The notes under the pieces: model-generated
What the model was told of the DNA's origin: nothing
The model's input: the letters and a program-made list of their open reading frames with translations, nothing else
The model's database searches: none
Position numbers and translations under genes: made by a program
DNA from: Mycolicibacterium rutilum
Lineage (GTDB): Bacteria > Actinomycetota > Actinomycetes > Mycobacteriales > Mycobacteriaceae
Assembly (NCBI RefSeq): GCF_900108565.1
Contig: NZ_LT629971.1
Location: 5,394,001 to 5,458,000 of the forward strand
Direction of reading: 5' to 3'
DNA length: 64,000 nucleotides
Part shown: positions 23,613 to 33,218 of the stretch, piece after piece
Numbering within the stretch: the stretch's first letter is position 1
Layout: each line of letters begins with the position of its first letter

Positions 23613-25091
23613 GTGCAGCTAGCAGTTCAGGCGGATCCGCCGGTTTACGGGCCCTCGCCCAGTTACTCACCATCTACTCGTCGTGGCAGCAAGCTGATGG
23701 TTGCTGGCGTTGCGATGGCCAGTGCCGGCGCGATCGCCCTCAGCCCGGTCAGCCCGATGCCCGACATCCAGGAAGTCTCGGAGCGCGCGGCGCAGGCCGC
23801 GGCGGTCGAGCTCACCGCGGCCACCAACCCGTTCGTCGTGTGGGGCCAGACGGCCGCCAACACCTTCGACAGCCTGTCGAAGCTGACTGCAGGCACCACG
23901 GATGCCGCGTCCAATCTGCTGGGAGCGCTGAGCACCGGTTACATCTTCCAGGAGACCGCGAACTTCCTGGTGCAGAACATCCTGAACCCCGGGCCGCTGC
24001 TGAACGAGTTCCAGAACTTCAACACGAACTTCGGGCCCACCATCCAGACCGCCCTTGCGAACACCAACACGGCGATGGAGACCGCGTTCGGACTGCTGCC
24101 GGGCGTGCTCCAGAAGTCGCTGGGGTACCTGTCGGAAGGCAAGTTCTTCGAGGCGTACTCGGAGGTCAACGGCTGGTTCGTGCTGAACTATCTGGGCGGG
24201 ATGCGGCCACTGATCCCGATCTTCTCCATCCCTGGTCAGTTCGTGGCCAATCTCCCCGGCGCGGTGAAGCTGCCCGCGCTGCTCGACGTCATCTCCGAAT
24301 TCGCCGCGACCAAGGCGATCTTCGAACCGATCGTCGGCTCGATCGTCCGCATCACCGAGAGCCTCGACGAGGCGCGGGCGTCGTTCGTCGCCGGCGACCT
24401 GGTCGATTTCGCCACCCATCTGGTGAACCTGCCGGTGCTGGCCGTCAACGCGTTGGTCAACGGGTTCATCCCGAAGGCGACCAATCCTCCCGCCGAGTGG
24501 CAGGGTCTGCTCGACCGCGGCCTGTTCACCTACCTCGGTGTCACCTTGCCGAACCTGATCGCCAATGCGATCAAGCCGCCCGCGCCCCCGGTCGAGACGA
24601 GCTTCAGCACGCAGGGCGGCCCGAGCGACTACAGCCTCGGCGGTGACACCGTGCCGGTGAACCTCGTCAGCGATGGCACAGACGATGGCGAGGGCGAAGG
24701 CTCGGGTGCGGGCGCGGGAGAGGAAACCGGCGCGGGCGCGGGCACTGGTGAAGAAACCGGCGCGGGTGAGGGCACCGGCGCGGGCGAAGGTGGCGAGACC
24801 GGCTCCGGCTCCGGCACCGGCACCGGCACTGGGAATGACAATGGCTCGGGCACCGGAACTGGCACTGGCAGCGGTGACGACGACCTCGACACCGGCGACG
24901 ACGCCGATGACCCGGAAACCGGTGACGACGACAACGAGACCGGTGACGACGACAACGAGACCGGCAGTGGCTCGAATACCGGCGGCGGCACCAACACTGG
25001 CGGCGGCACCAACACCGGCGGCGGCACCAACACCGGCGGCGGCTCGAACGACGGTGGCGGTTCCAACGACAACGACAACGACAACGACTAA
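23613..25091 (+). CDS. Exported mycobacterial protein with acidic Gly/Thr/Asp/Glu repeat tail
   Basis: 492 residues from GTG 23613 after aggagaaaac. An N-terminal hydrophobic segment (KLMVAGVAMASAGAIALSPVSP, about 28-49) acts as signal sequence. It is followed by PMPDIQEVSERAAQAAAVELTAATNPFVVWGQT, a pattern I associate with a mycobacterial cell-envelope family. Residues about 65-320 are alpha-helical with Asn/Phe-rich stretches. From about 352 the chain is low complexity: GEGSGAGAGEETGAGAG..., then TGDDDNETGDDDNETG, then four copies of NTGGGT/S, ending NDNDNDND. It carries a strong terminator and an IdeR box upstream, so it is probably induced by iron starvation. Function not known. Confidence 0.75.
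   Translation: MQLAVQADPPVYGPSPSYSPSTRRGSKLMVAGVAMASAGAIALSPVSPMPDIQEVSERAAQAAAVELTAATNPFVVWGQTAANTFDSLSKLTAGTTDAASNLLGALSTGYIFQETANFLVQNILNPGPLLNEFQNFNTNFGPTIQTALANTNTAMETAFGLLPGVLQKSLGYLSEGKFFEAYSEVNGWFVLNYLGGMRPLIPIFSIPGQFVANLPGAVKLPALLDVISEFAATKAIFEPIVGSIVRITESLDEARASFVAGDLVDFATHLVNLPVLAVNALVNGFIPKATNPPAEWQGLLDRGLFTYLGVTLPNLIANAIKPPAPPVETSFSTQGGPSDYSLGGDTVPVNLVSDGTDDGEGEGSGAGAGEETGAGAGTGEETGAGEGTGAGEGGETGSGSGTGTGTGNDNGSGTGTGTGSGDDDLDTGDDADDPETGDDDNETGDDDNETGSGSNTGGGTNTGGGTNTGGGTNTGGGSNDGGGSNDNDNDND
24921..24962 (+). repeat. Tandem 21-base repeat, two perfect copies
   Basis: Two identical copies (24921-24941, 24942-24962) encode GDDDNET twice in the acidic tail. In-frame period, so copy number could change by slippage without disrupting the gene. 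Confidence 0.85.
24975..25046 (+). repeat. Tandem 18-base repeat, four copies
   Basis: Four 18-base units starting at 24975, 24993, 25011 and 25029, encoding NTGGGT three times and NTGGGS. Units differ only at two third positions and in the final codon. Confidence 0.85.
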
Positions 25092-25105
25092 GTAAGCGCG
25101 ACGGC

Positions 25106-25135
25106 GACGGCCCCCTCGGCAACGAGGGGGCCGTC
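25106..25135 (+). terminator. Strong intrinsic-type terminator hairpin
   Basis: GACGGCCCCCTC, loop GGCAAC, GAGGGGGCCGTC: a perfect 12-base stem, followed by TCTCGTCT. It lies 14 bases after the stop codon of the acidic-repeat protein and also faces the end of the convergent amidohydrolase gene. Confidence 0.8.
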
Positions 25136-25158
25136 TCTCGTCTGCGGCGGAAGCGGAA

Positions 25159-26919
<1,761 letters not shown>

Positions 26920-26960
26920 GATTGCCCTCCGGACGCACCGACCAGCCGTTATCGTGGGCA

Positions 26961-26977
26961 CTGTAACACCGTTACAG
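26961..26977. promoter_or_regulatory. TetR-type operator between deacylase and Rieske oxygenase genes
   Basis: CTGTAAC-ACC-GTTACAG, perfect 7-base arms in the 90-base divergent promoter region. The likely binder is the TetR protein encoded downstream of the oxygenase. Confidence 0.65.
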
Positions 26978-27009
26978 AGCGGTTCGGGGCAACTTCGAAA
27001 GGTCTGAGC

Positions 27010-28335
27010 GTGACGCAAACGACGCCCGACGTCCGACGCGAGGACGCGATCGGAACACCGCCTCCCCGGCCCACTCTGGTGCCCGTCGAGCGGTATCACT
27101 CCCCGACCTTCGCGCGGCTGGAGAACGAGCGGATGTGGCCGAAGGTGTGGCAGCTGGCCTGCACGGTCGATCACGTGGCTGAGCCCGGCGACTACTTCGA
27201 ATACCGCTGCGGCCCCTACTCGGTGCTCATCGTGCGCGACGACGACGGCGTGCTGCGCGCCTTCCAGAACGTGTGCCGCCACCGCGGTAACTCGCTGTGT
27301 TCGGGTTCGGGTTCCGAGCTGCGAGAGCTGCGCTGCGGCTACCACGGCTGGACGTGGGACCTGTCGGGCGTGCTGCGTCGGGTGCCGAACCGCAAGGGTT
27401 TCGGTGCGCTGCGGCTGACCGATCTGCCGTTGATCGGCGTCGCGGTCGACACCTGGGAGCGCATGGTGTTCGTCAATCTCGACCGCGACGCGATGCCGCT
27501 GCTGGAGTATCTGGAGGAAATGCCGGGCGACGTGGAGTGGGCCCGGCTCGGCGAGTTCCGCTGCTACGCAACGATGACCGTCGACGTCGACGCGAACTGG
27601 AAGACCATCGCCGACGGGTACAGCGAGACCTACCACATCCAGACGCTGCACCCCGAGCTGCATCGGTGCATGGACGACGTGTATGCGCCACAACGGATCT
27701 GGGGTCACACCGGCAAGTCCGAACAGGTCTACGGCGTGCCGAGCCCGAAACTGAAGGACCAGCTGACCGACGCCGAGGTGTGGGACGCCTACGTCAGCAC
27801 CCAGGGCGCGCTGATGGGTGTCGAGGAGGGCACGCCGCTGCCCGCCGATCGCGCGCCCGGCGCATCGGTCGCCGACGTGATCGCCGCCCGCACCCGCGCG
27901 TTCGCCGCATCCCGCGGCGTCGACCTGGACTGGGCCAGCACCGACCAGGTGATGCGGCTTCACCAGTACAACGTGTTCCCGAACATGACGCTGCTCACCA
28001 ACGCCGATCATCTGACCGTGATGACGTCGCATCCGGGCGCCGACCCGGACCATGGCGAGCTGGTGATGCTGCTGTGGATGCGGATGCCGCCCGGCGCGCC
28101 GCGGGCCAAGCCCGTCGACGTTCGGGTTGCTGCGGCCGACGCGCATCCAGGACTGGTTCTCACGCAGGACATTTCGGTACTGGCGGGTCTGCAGCGCGGT
28201 CTGCGCCAACCCGGGTTCACCCACCTGACCCTGTCCAACGAGGAGCGGCGGATCATCAACATGCACCGCAACCTCGAGCGGTATCTCGAGCTACCGCAAG
28301 CCGACCGGATGACCGGAGGTGAACCCGGTGCCTGA
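27010..28335 (+). CDS. Rieske non-haem iron oxygenase, alpha subunit
   Basis: 441 residues from GTG 27010. The Rieske 2Fe-2S motif reads CRHRG...CGYHGW (about residues 93-118), and the mononuclear iron domain has the usual DGYSETYHIQTLHPEL segment with two His and a nearby Asp/Glu. It belongs to ring-hydroxylating dioxygenase alpha subunits and related demethylases. It would insert oxygen into an aromatic or terpenoid-like substrate using electrons from a ferredoxin and reductase encoded elsewhere. No beta subunit gene is present, so it is likely an alpha-only type. The stop codon lies inside the start of the TetR gene. Confidence 0.88.
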   Translation: MTQTTPDVRREDAIGTPPPRPTLVPVERYHSPTFARLENERMWPKVWQLACTVDHVAEPGDYFEYRCGPYSVLIVRDDDGVLRAFQNVCRHRGNSLCSGSGSELRELRCGYHGWTWDLSGVLRRVPNRKGFGALRLTDLPLIGVAVDTWERMVFVNLDRDAMPLLEYLEEMPGDVEWARLGEFRCYATMTVDVDANWKTIADGYSETYHIQTLHPELHRCMDDVYAPQRIWGHTGKSEQVYGVPSPKLKDQLTDAEVWDAYVSTQGALMGVEEGTPLPADRAPGASVADVIAARTRAFAASRGVDLDWASTDQVMRLHQYNVFPNMTLLTNADHLTVMTSHPGADPDHGELVMLLWMRMPPGAPRAKPVDVRVAAADAHPGLVLTQDISVLAGLQRGLRQPGFTHLTLSNEERRIINMHRNLERYLELPQADRMTGGEPGA

Positions 28336-28933
28336 CGCGGCGATCTCCGCGGAGACCATCGTCGACGCCGCCGCGGCGATGATCGAACTGGACGGGGTGG
28401 ACCGCTTCACGATGCGCGGCCTGGCCGACCGGCTGGGCGTGGCGGTGACGTCGATCTACTGGCACGTCGGCGGGCGCGACAAACTGTTCGACAGCCTGGT
28501 CGACCGGCTGCTCGACGAGATGGCGCATCTGCCGATGGCCGGCGACACCGCCGTCGACCGGATCGCCTCACTGGCGCACGCCCAGCGCCGGCTGCTGATC
28601 GAGCGGCAGCACCTGCTGGCCATCGCGCACTCCCGTGACGCCACGCCGCGATTGTTCCTGCCCGCTCAGCGCGCACTGGCGACTCAGCTGGCCGAACTCG
28701 GTGTGACGGGCGCCGACGCGGCGTTGGTGTTGCGGGCCGTCGAGGTGCACGTGATCTCCTCGGCCGTCATGCGATTCGCCGCGGTGCGCGGCGAGAAGCA
28801 CGACGAAGAGGACCCGACGCTGTGGACTGACGACTGGCCGGACCAGGACCTGGTCGGTGCGCTGCAGTCACCGACCGACTACGACGCGGTGTTCACCTAC
28901 GGCCTCGAGGCGCTGCTGGCCCGGCTGCGGTGA
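28328..28933 (+). CDS. TetR-family regulator
   Basis: 201 residues. An upstream GTG at 28319 coincides with the GGAGG ribosome binding site, so GTG 28328, eight bases after that site, is the better start. The helix-turn-helix is SAETIVDAAAAMIELDGVDRFTMRGLADRLGVAVTSIYWHVGGRDKLFDSLVDRLL, and the C-terminal domain is helical and variable. It overlaps the Rieske oxygenase gene by 8 bases and is co-transcribed with it. The palindrome 26961-26977 is its probable operator. Confidence 0.9.
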   Translation: MPDAAISAETIVDAAAAMIELDGVDRFTMRGLADRLGVAVTSIYWHVGGRDKLFDSLVDRLLDEMAHLPMAGDTAVDRIASLAHAQRRLLIERQHLLAIAHSRDATPRLFLPAQRALATQLAELGVTGADAALVLRAVEVHVISSAVMRFAAVRGEKHDEEDPTLWTDDWPDQDLVGALQSPTDYDAVFTYGLEALLARLR

Positions 28934-29344
28934 CTACGCCGGTTCGTAGCGCAGCATCGTGACGTCGTGCTCGGGGTAGTCGATGAACACCGGTTTGACC
29001 CGCATCCCGACTTTCAGGCCGGCCGGGTCGACATTGACCAGTTCGGTCGAGAACCGCGGGCCCTCATCCCATTCGACGATCGCGAGCAGTTGCGGTACGG
29101 CGTCGGCGAAGTGCGGCCCCACCGGCCGGCGGGCCACCGTGAACGAGTACAGGGTTCCCATCCCGGAGATCTCGCGCCATTCCAGGTCGTCGGCGAGGGT
29201 GCGCGGCGCGCGGACTCTCGGATAGAACACGTACGCATCCGATGACGGCGAATACTGGATCACGACGCGGTGCTGCGCGAGCGCATCCCAGAAGGGCGCG
29301 GTGGTCGGGGTCTTGACGGGCATCGGGCGTTCGAACGTGGTCAC
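28934..29344 (-). CDS. DUF35 OB-fold protein without zinc-ribbon cysteines
   Basis: 136 residues from GTG 29344. The family layout is intact: helix TTAPFWDALAQHRVVIQYSPSSDAYVFYPRVRAP, then the OB fold EWREISGMGTLYSFTVARRPVGPHFADAVPQLLAIVEWDEGPRFSTELVNVDPAGLKVGMRVKPVF. However, the protein contains no cysteine at all, so the four-Cys zinc ribbon of typical DUF35 proteins is lost. It follows the thiolase-like gene by two bases and must be its partner subunit. Stop codon is adjacent to the convergent TetR gene. Confidence 0.82.
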   Translation of the reverse strand: MTTFERPMPVKTPTTAPFWDALAQHRVVIQYSPSSDAYVFYPRVRAPRTLADDLEWREISGMGTLYSFTVARRPVGPHFADAVPQLLAIVEWDEGPRFSTELVNVDPAGLKVGMRVKPVFIDYPEHDVTMLRYEPA

Positions 29345-29346
29345 GG

Positions 29347-30570
29347 TCAGTCTCCCTCGAGGATCAGCGCGGTCTGCTCCGAGAGGATTCCGCCGTTGCC
29401 GGAGACGAACGCGCGGTTGCAGTCGCTCACCTGCGCGGCGCCGGCGCGGCCCATGATCTGCCGGGTGGCGTCGCACACGTGGTGCATGCCGCCGGCCAGA
29501 CCCGCCTGCCCGAAGCCGAGTTGGCCGCCCGCGGTGTTGAGCGGGAAGTCGCCGCGGAACGTCAGGTCGTGGTCGGTGACGAACTGCATGCCCTTGCCCT
29601 TCTCGCAGAATCCCGCGTCCTCGAGCGACAGCAACACCGTGATCGTGTAGCAGTCGTAGATCGAGACCATGTCCATGTCGGTGCGGGCGAGCGAGGTCAT
29701 GCCGAACGCTGTTTCGGCGGCCTCGGCCATCGGGGTGTGCAGCAGATCGGCCGCATAGGTAGGTGTCTTGAACGGTACGTGCTCGCCGAAACCCTTGATC
29801 CACACCGGTCTGTTGCGGGCGCGCTTGGCGGCGTCAGCGCAGGCGACGACGACCGCGGCGCCGCCGACGCAGGGCATGACGATCTCGAGCATGTGCAGCG
29901 GGTCGGCGATCACCGGGCTCGCGAGCACGTCGTCGACGGTGAGCGGCTTGTCCTTCCAGATTGCACCCTCGGTGTGGTTGGCGTTGACGCGCTGGTCCAC
30001 CACGATCTTGGCCATCGCGCGTTCGTCGTAGCCGTACACCGCACCGTAGCGGGTGGCGACCTGACCGTATGGCCCGTTCTGGCCGAGGTTGCCGTATGGG
30101 ATCTCGAATTCGGCCTGCGGAGAGCCGTATTGGTTGCTCGACGAGCCGAAGAACACGGCGTCGACCAGCGGCTTGGGTTTCTTCTCCGAGATCGGCGTGA
30201 TGTAGCGCGCGGGCAGCGCGCACACCACCACGTCGCACAGCCCGAGTTCGACGGCCGCGGCGGCGCGCCACACCATCGCGGCGGCGCTCGCCCCGCCCAG
30301 ATCGACGATCTCGGCGAAGTTGGCGCGCACCCCGAGGTATTCGGCGATGGTCGACGGGACGAAGATCTCGGACTCCGCCAGGTGCGAGGTGACGATCCCG
30401 TCGACCGCATCCGCCCGCAGCCCCGCGTCCTCGAGCGCCGCGGCGGCGAGTTCGGCCCACTGCTCCAGGGTGAACGGCGCCGGAGTGGCCTTGTTCAGTC
30501 GCTCCGGTGGCAGTTCGACGTAGCCGACGATGGCGGCGTCACCGCGTAGTCCCTTCCGTCGTGGTCCCAT
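29347..30570 (-). CDS. Thiolase-fold acyl-CoA protein (Ltp2-like)
   Basis: 407 residues beginning MGPRRKGLRGDAAIVGYVELPPER. Thiolase fold: ALEDAGLRADAVDGIVTSHL, EYLGVRANFAEIVDLGGASAAAMVWRAAAAVELG, SIYDCYTITVLLSLEDAGFCEKGKG, GDFPLNTAGGQLGFGQAGLAGGMHH. At the nucleophile position the sequence is GGASAAAM with no Cys, and the HPxGATG block is missing, so a retro-aldol reaction in the style of Ltp2 is more likely than thiolysis. Forms a tight pair with the downstream DUF35 gene and follows the fused acyl-CoA dehydrogenase, a set that fits removal of a branched or sterol-like side chain. Confidence 0.83.
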   Translation of the reverse strand: MGPRRKGLRGDAAIVGYVELPPERLNKATPAPFTLEQWAELAAAALEDAGLRADAVDGIVTSHLAESEIFVPSTIAEYLGVRANFAEIVDLGGASAAAMVWRAAAAVELGLCDVVVCALPARYITPISEKKPKPLVDAVFFGSSSNQYGSPQAEFEIPYGNLGQNGPYGQVATRYGAVYGYDERAMAKIVVDQRVNANHTEGAIWKDKPLTVDDVLASPVIADPLHMLEIVMPCVGGAAVVVACADAAKRARNRPVWIKGFGEHVPFKTPTYAADLLHTPMAEAAETAFGMTSLARTDMDMVSIYDCYTITVLLSLEDAGFCEKGKGMQFVTDHDLTFRGDFPLNTAGGQLGFGQAGLAGGMHHVCDATRQIMGRAGAAQVSDCNRAFVSGNGGILSEQTALILEGD

Positions 30571-30587
30571 GCGTGTCCTTTTCGTCG

Positions 30588-32807
30588 TCACTTGCGGGGC
30601 AGGCCGAGGATCATCTGGGCGATGATGTTGAGCTGTATCTCCTTGGTGCCGCCGCCGATGAGTTCGGCGGGCACCCGCAGATATGGCGGTACGACGTCGG
30701 ATTCCGCGGCCATGGCCGATCGGCCCGCCGACGCCAGCGTGGCCGGGAAGGTGCGTCGCAGCAGCACGTTCATCGCGACCTTGGCGATGCTGGACGTGGC
30801 GCCGGACGGCTGCCCGTCGAGCAGCCGGAGCGTCTCGCGCACGCCGAGCGCCTTGATGGCGTTGGCGTAGGCGTCCAGTTCGCCGAGTTCGCGCAGCACG
30901 TTGTCGTCGACCGCGCCGTCCGCGCCGGCCAGGCGGCGCAGCGGCGCGGCCCGGTCGAACTGCACGTAACCACTGATGGCCGAACGCTCTTCGGCCATCG
31001 TGGCGATCGCCAATGCCCATCCGCCGGTGGGTTCGCCGAGCAGCATCTCGTCGGGCACGAACACGTCGGCCAAGAAGACCTCGTTGAACTCCTCCTCGCC
31101 GCTGGCCTGCTTGATCGGCTGGATGTCGATGCCGGGCGAGCGCATGTCGACGATGAAGTAGCCGATTCCGCGGTGTTTGGGGGCGGACGGATCGGTGCGG
31201 GCCAGCAGCGCGCCGTAGTCGGCCCGGTGCGCCGACGAGGTCCAGATCTTGTGCCCGTTGATCCGCCAGCCGCCGTCGACCTTGGTCGCCCTGGTGGCCA
31301 GCGCGGCCAGATCCGATCCCGCGCCCGGTTCGCTGAACAGCTGGCACCAGGCAAGCTCTCCGCGCTGGGTCGGCGGAATCAGTTGCCGCTGAAGCTCTTC
31401 GGATCCCGCCCTGATCAACGAGGGCAGGATCCATTCGGCGATGCCCAGCGACGGCCGCACCAGCGATGGCCGCTTGGTGAACTCCTCGTCGATGATGAGC
31501 TGCTGCAGGGGGCTGGCGTCGAGACCCCACGGCGGCGCCCAGTGCGGTGCGATCAGACCCGCGTCGGCGATCGCGGTGCGCTGCGGTCCAATGGCGAAAT
31601 GCTCGTAGTCGCCCTGACGGCCCTGTCCGTCGTTGCGCAGTGCGGCCGCCTCGTCGAGTGTCTCGGCCACGCGGGCACGGAACTCGGCTTCGGCGTCGCC
31701 GAGGTCGACCGAGAAGTTGCGCTCCTGCGTGGCGGTCGCCGCGCCGAGGCGCCGCGCCCACCGGTTCGGGGCGCCGGCCGATGCGGCCAGGCTGGTGGCG
31801 CGCCGCCAGTACAGGTGCAGGTCGTGTTCCCAGGTGAACCCGATGGCGCCGAACATCGTCAGGGTGTCGAGCACCAGATCGGCGCACGGGGCGACGGCCA
31901 TCAACGCGGCACCGGCCGCGGCGATGGCGTGCTGCTCGATCGGTTCGCCGACCGCCCGCACCGCGTCCCAGGTAGCGGCGCCGGCCAGTTCGCTGTTGAC
32001 CAACAGCATTGCGGCGCTGTGCTGCAGCGCCTGAAAGGTGCCGATCAGCTTGCCGAACTGTTCACGGGTGCGCAGGTGTGCCGTGGCGGCTTCCACGCAC
32101 CACTGCATGATGCCGGCGGCCATGCTCGCGGTCAGCGCGGTGCTCACATACTCGGCACGGTCGGTCACGATGCCGGCCAGCACATCGTCCTGCCCGACCG
32201 CATAGCCGGTGAGCCGCAGCCTGCCGAGGTCGGTCAGCAGGTCGGTGGCCGGAACGGGTTCGGCGGTGGCCGCCACGTTCGCGGTGTCGACGGCCACCCA
32301 GATCGTCTCACCGTCATCGGTGACGGCACCGAGCACAGCGATTGCGGCCGAACAGATTCCGGCCGTCAACTCCGAGGTTCCGGTCACCGACCAGCCGTCG
32401 CGCTCGCGGCGCGCGGTGGCGCCGGAGTGCTGCGGGAGCAGCAGCGCCGCCGGGGCGCCCTCTGCCAGGCGTGCCAGCAGCGCCTCGACCGGCGGTGACT
32501 TGTCGGCCAGCAGGGCCACCGCGCCCGCGGTCACGGTCGGCAGCAGCGGCCCGGGCAGCGCCGCCTTGCCGGCCGCCTCCAGCACGCACGCCGCGTCGAG
32601 CAGGCCACCGCCCTGGCCTCCGCATCGCTCCGGCAGATGCACGGCGTGAAAGCCGGTGGCCGCGAACTCGTTCCACCAGGACGGCAGCTGACCGTCGCCG
32701 AGTGAGGCGAAGGTGTCCCGGGTGCTGCTCAGCGGCGCCCGCCGGGCCGCGAATTGAGCGACCGCCTCGGTGAGTTCACGTTGTTCGGGACGCAGGGCGA
32801 GGGTCAT
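30588..32807 (-). CDS. Fused double acyl-CoA dehydrogenase (FadE, two ACAD domains)
   Basis: 739 residues, about twice the usual FadE length. Domain 1 (about 1-370) ends with the ACAD motif LRTREQFGKLIGTFQALQHSAAMLL. Domain 2 (about 385-739) contains the FAD/substrate motif LFSEPGAGSDLA, INGHKIWTSSAHRADYGALLARTD and the terminal PAELIGGGTKEIQLNIIAQMILGLP. Each domain keeps different hallmarks, as in heteromeric steroid ACADs joined in one chain; FadE34 of M. tuberculosis is a known fused example. It would dehydrogenate a CoA-linked side chain ahead of the thiolase/DUF35 pair. The gap to the next gene is 17 bases; the start overlaps the upstream pseudogene by four. Confidence 0.85.
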   Translation of the reverse strand: MTLALRPEQRELTEAVAQFAARRAPLSSTRDTFASLGDGQLPSWWNEFAATGFHAVHLPERCGGQGGGLLDAACVLEAAGKAALPGPLLPTVTAGAVALLADKSPPVEALLARLAEGAPAALLLPQHSGATARRERDGWSVTGTSELTAGICSAAIAVLGAVTDDGETIWVAVDTANVAATAEPVPATDLLTDLGRLRLTGYAVGQDDVLAGIVTDRAEYVSTALTASMAAGIMQWCVEAATAHLRTREQFGKLIGTFQALQHSAAMLLVNSELAGAATWDAVRAVGEPIEQHAIAAAGAALMAVAPCADLVLDTLTMFGAIGFTWEHDLHLYWRRATSLAASAGAPNRWARRLGAATATQERNFSVDLGDAEAEFRARVAETLDEAAALRNDGQGRQGDYEHFAIGPQRTAIADAGLIAPHWAPPWGLDASPLQQLIIDEEFTKRPSLVRPSLGIAEWILPSLIRAGSEELQRQLIPPTQRGELAWCQLFSEPGAGSDLAALATRATKVDGGWRINGHKIWTSSAHRADYGALLARTDPSAPKHRGIGYFIVDMRSPGIDIQPIKQASGEEEFNEVFLADVFVPDEMLLGEPTGGWALAIATMAEERSAISGYVQFDRAAPLRRLAGADGAVDDNVLRELGELDAYANAIKALGVRETLRLLDGQPSGATSSIAKVAMNVLLRRTFPATLASAGRSAMAAESDVVPPYLRVPAELIGGGTKEIQLNIIAQMILGLPRK

Positions 32808-33106
32808 CGGTACTCCGTGCGGGTGGGGTGCGACGTGCGGAAGAAGTGGGCGGCGGCGATGATCGCCTCGCATGTGGGCGAGGGCTCCCAACCCAACTCG
32901 CGGACCGCCTTCGAGTGATCCGAGCGCACAGTGTCGGGGTCGACGAGGTCACCGCGCCAGACGTCGACGGCCAGCCCCTCGATGCCGCGCGTAGAGCTGG
33001 TGGAGCGGAGCAGCACCCGGACGTCATCACCGCGGGCGACCAACTGCTTGGCGACGTGGGAGCCGAGGAAGCCGCTGGCGCCGATGACGAGTTTCGTCGT
33101 GGTCAC
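32804..33106 (-). pseudogene. NAD-dependent epimerase/dehydratase reduced by internal deletion
   Basis: 100 codons from GTG 33106. The first 55 are a normal extended-SDR N terminus (TTTKLVIGASGFLGSHVAKQLVARGDDVRVLLRSTS, then WRGDLVDPDTVR) with the GASGFLG nucleotide motif. The rest (DHSKAVRELGWEPSPTCEAIIAAAHFFRTSHP) is the C-terminal helix of the same family. The middle, including the YxxxK catalytic motif, is absent, so roughly 230 codons were lost in frame between DTVR and SDHSK. Family members are about 330-350 residues. It may still be translated but cannot be an enzyme. Confidence 0.78.
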
Positions 33107-33133
33107 CGGCCAATGTCGCCATCCTCTCCGCTC

Positions 33134-33152
33134 ACGAGACGCAACGTCTCGT
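33134..33152. promoter_or_regulatory. Palindromic operator (TetR type)
   Basis: ACGAGACG-CAA-CGTCTCGT, perfect 8-base arms, 28 bases from the start of the epimerase remnant. It probably controls the leftward dehydrogenase/thiolase operon and binds the TetR protein encoded to its right. Confidence 0.65.
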
Positions 33153-33179
33153 CTTGCCAACACTATGGTGTGGTGTCAC

Positions 33180-33197
33180 GATCTGTAAAGACAGATC
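33180..33197. promoter_or_regulatory. Second palindromic operator
   Basis: GATCTGT-AAAG-ACAGATC, perfect 7-base arms, 22 bases before the TetR start codon. It differs in sequence from the palindrome 30 bases to the left, so two regulators may act here. Confidence 0.55.
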
Positions 33198-33218
33198 CGA
33201 CTACCCGCGGAGTCACCC

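Noticed and set aside
24975..25046. Regular 18-base repeat considered as a CRISPR array
   Set aside because: Units are directly adjacent without spacers, in frame with the coding sequence, and no cas genes are near.
26920..28266. Minus-strand frame extending the amidohydrolase to 1035 codons
   Set aside because: The extra part lies antisense to the Rieske oxygenase and is His/Arg/Val-rich filler; GTG 26919 has a GGAGG site.
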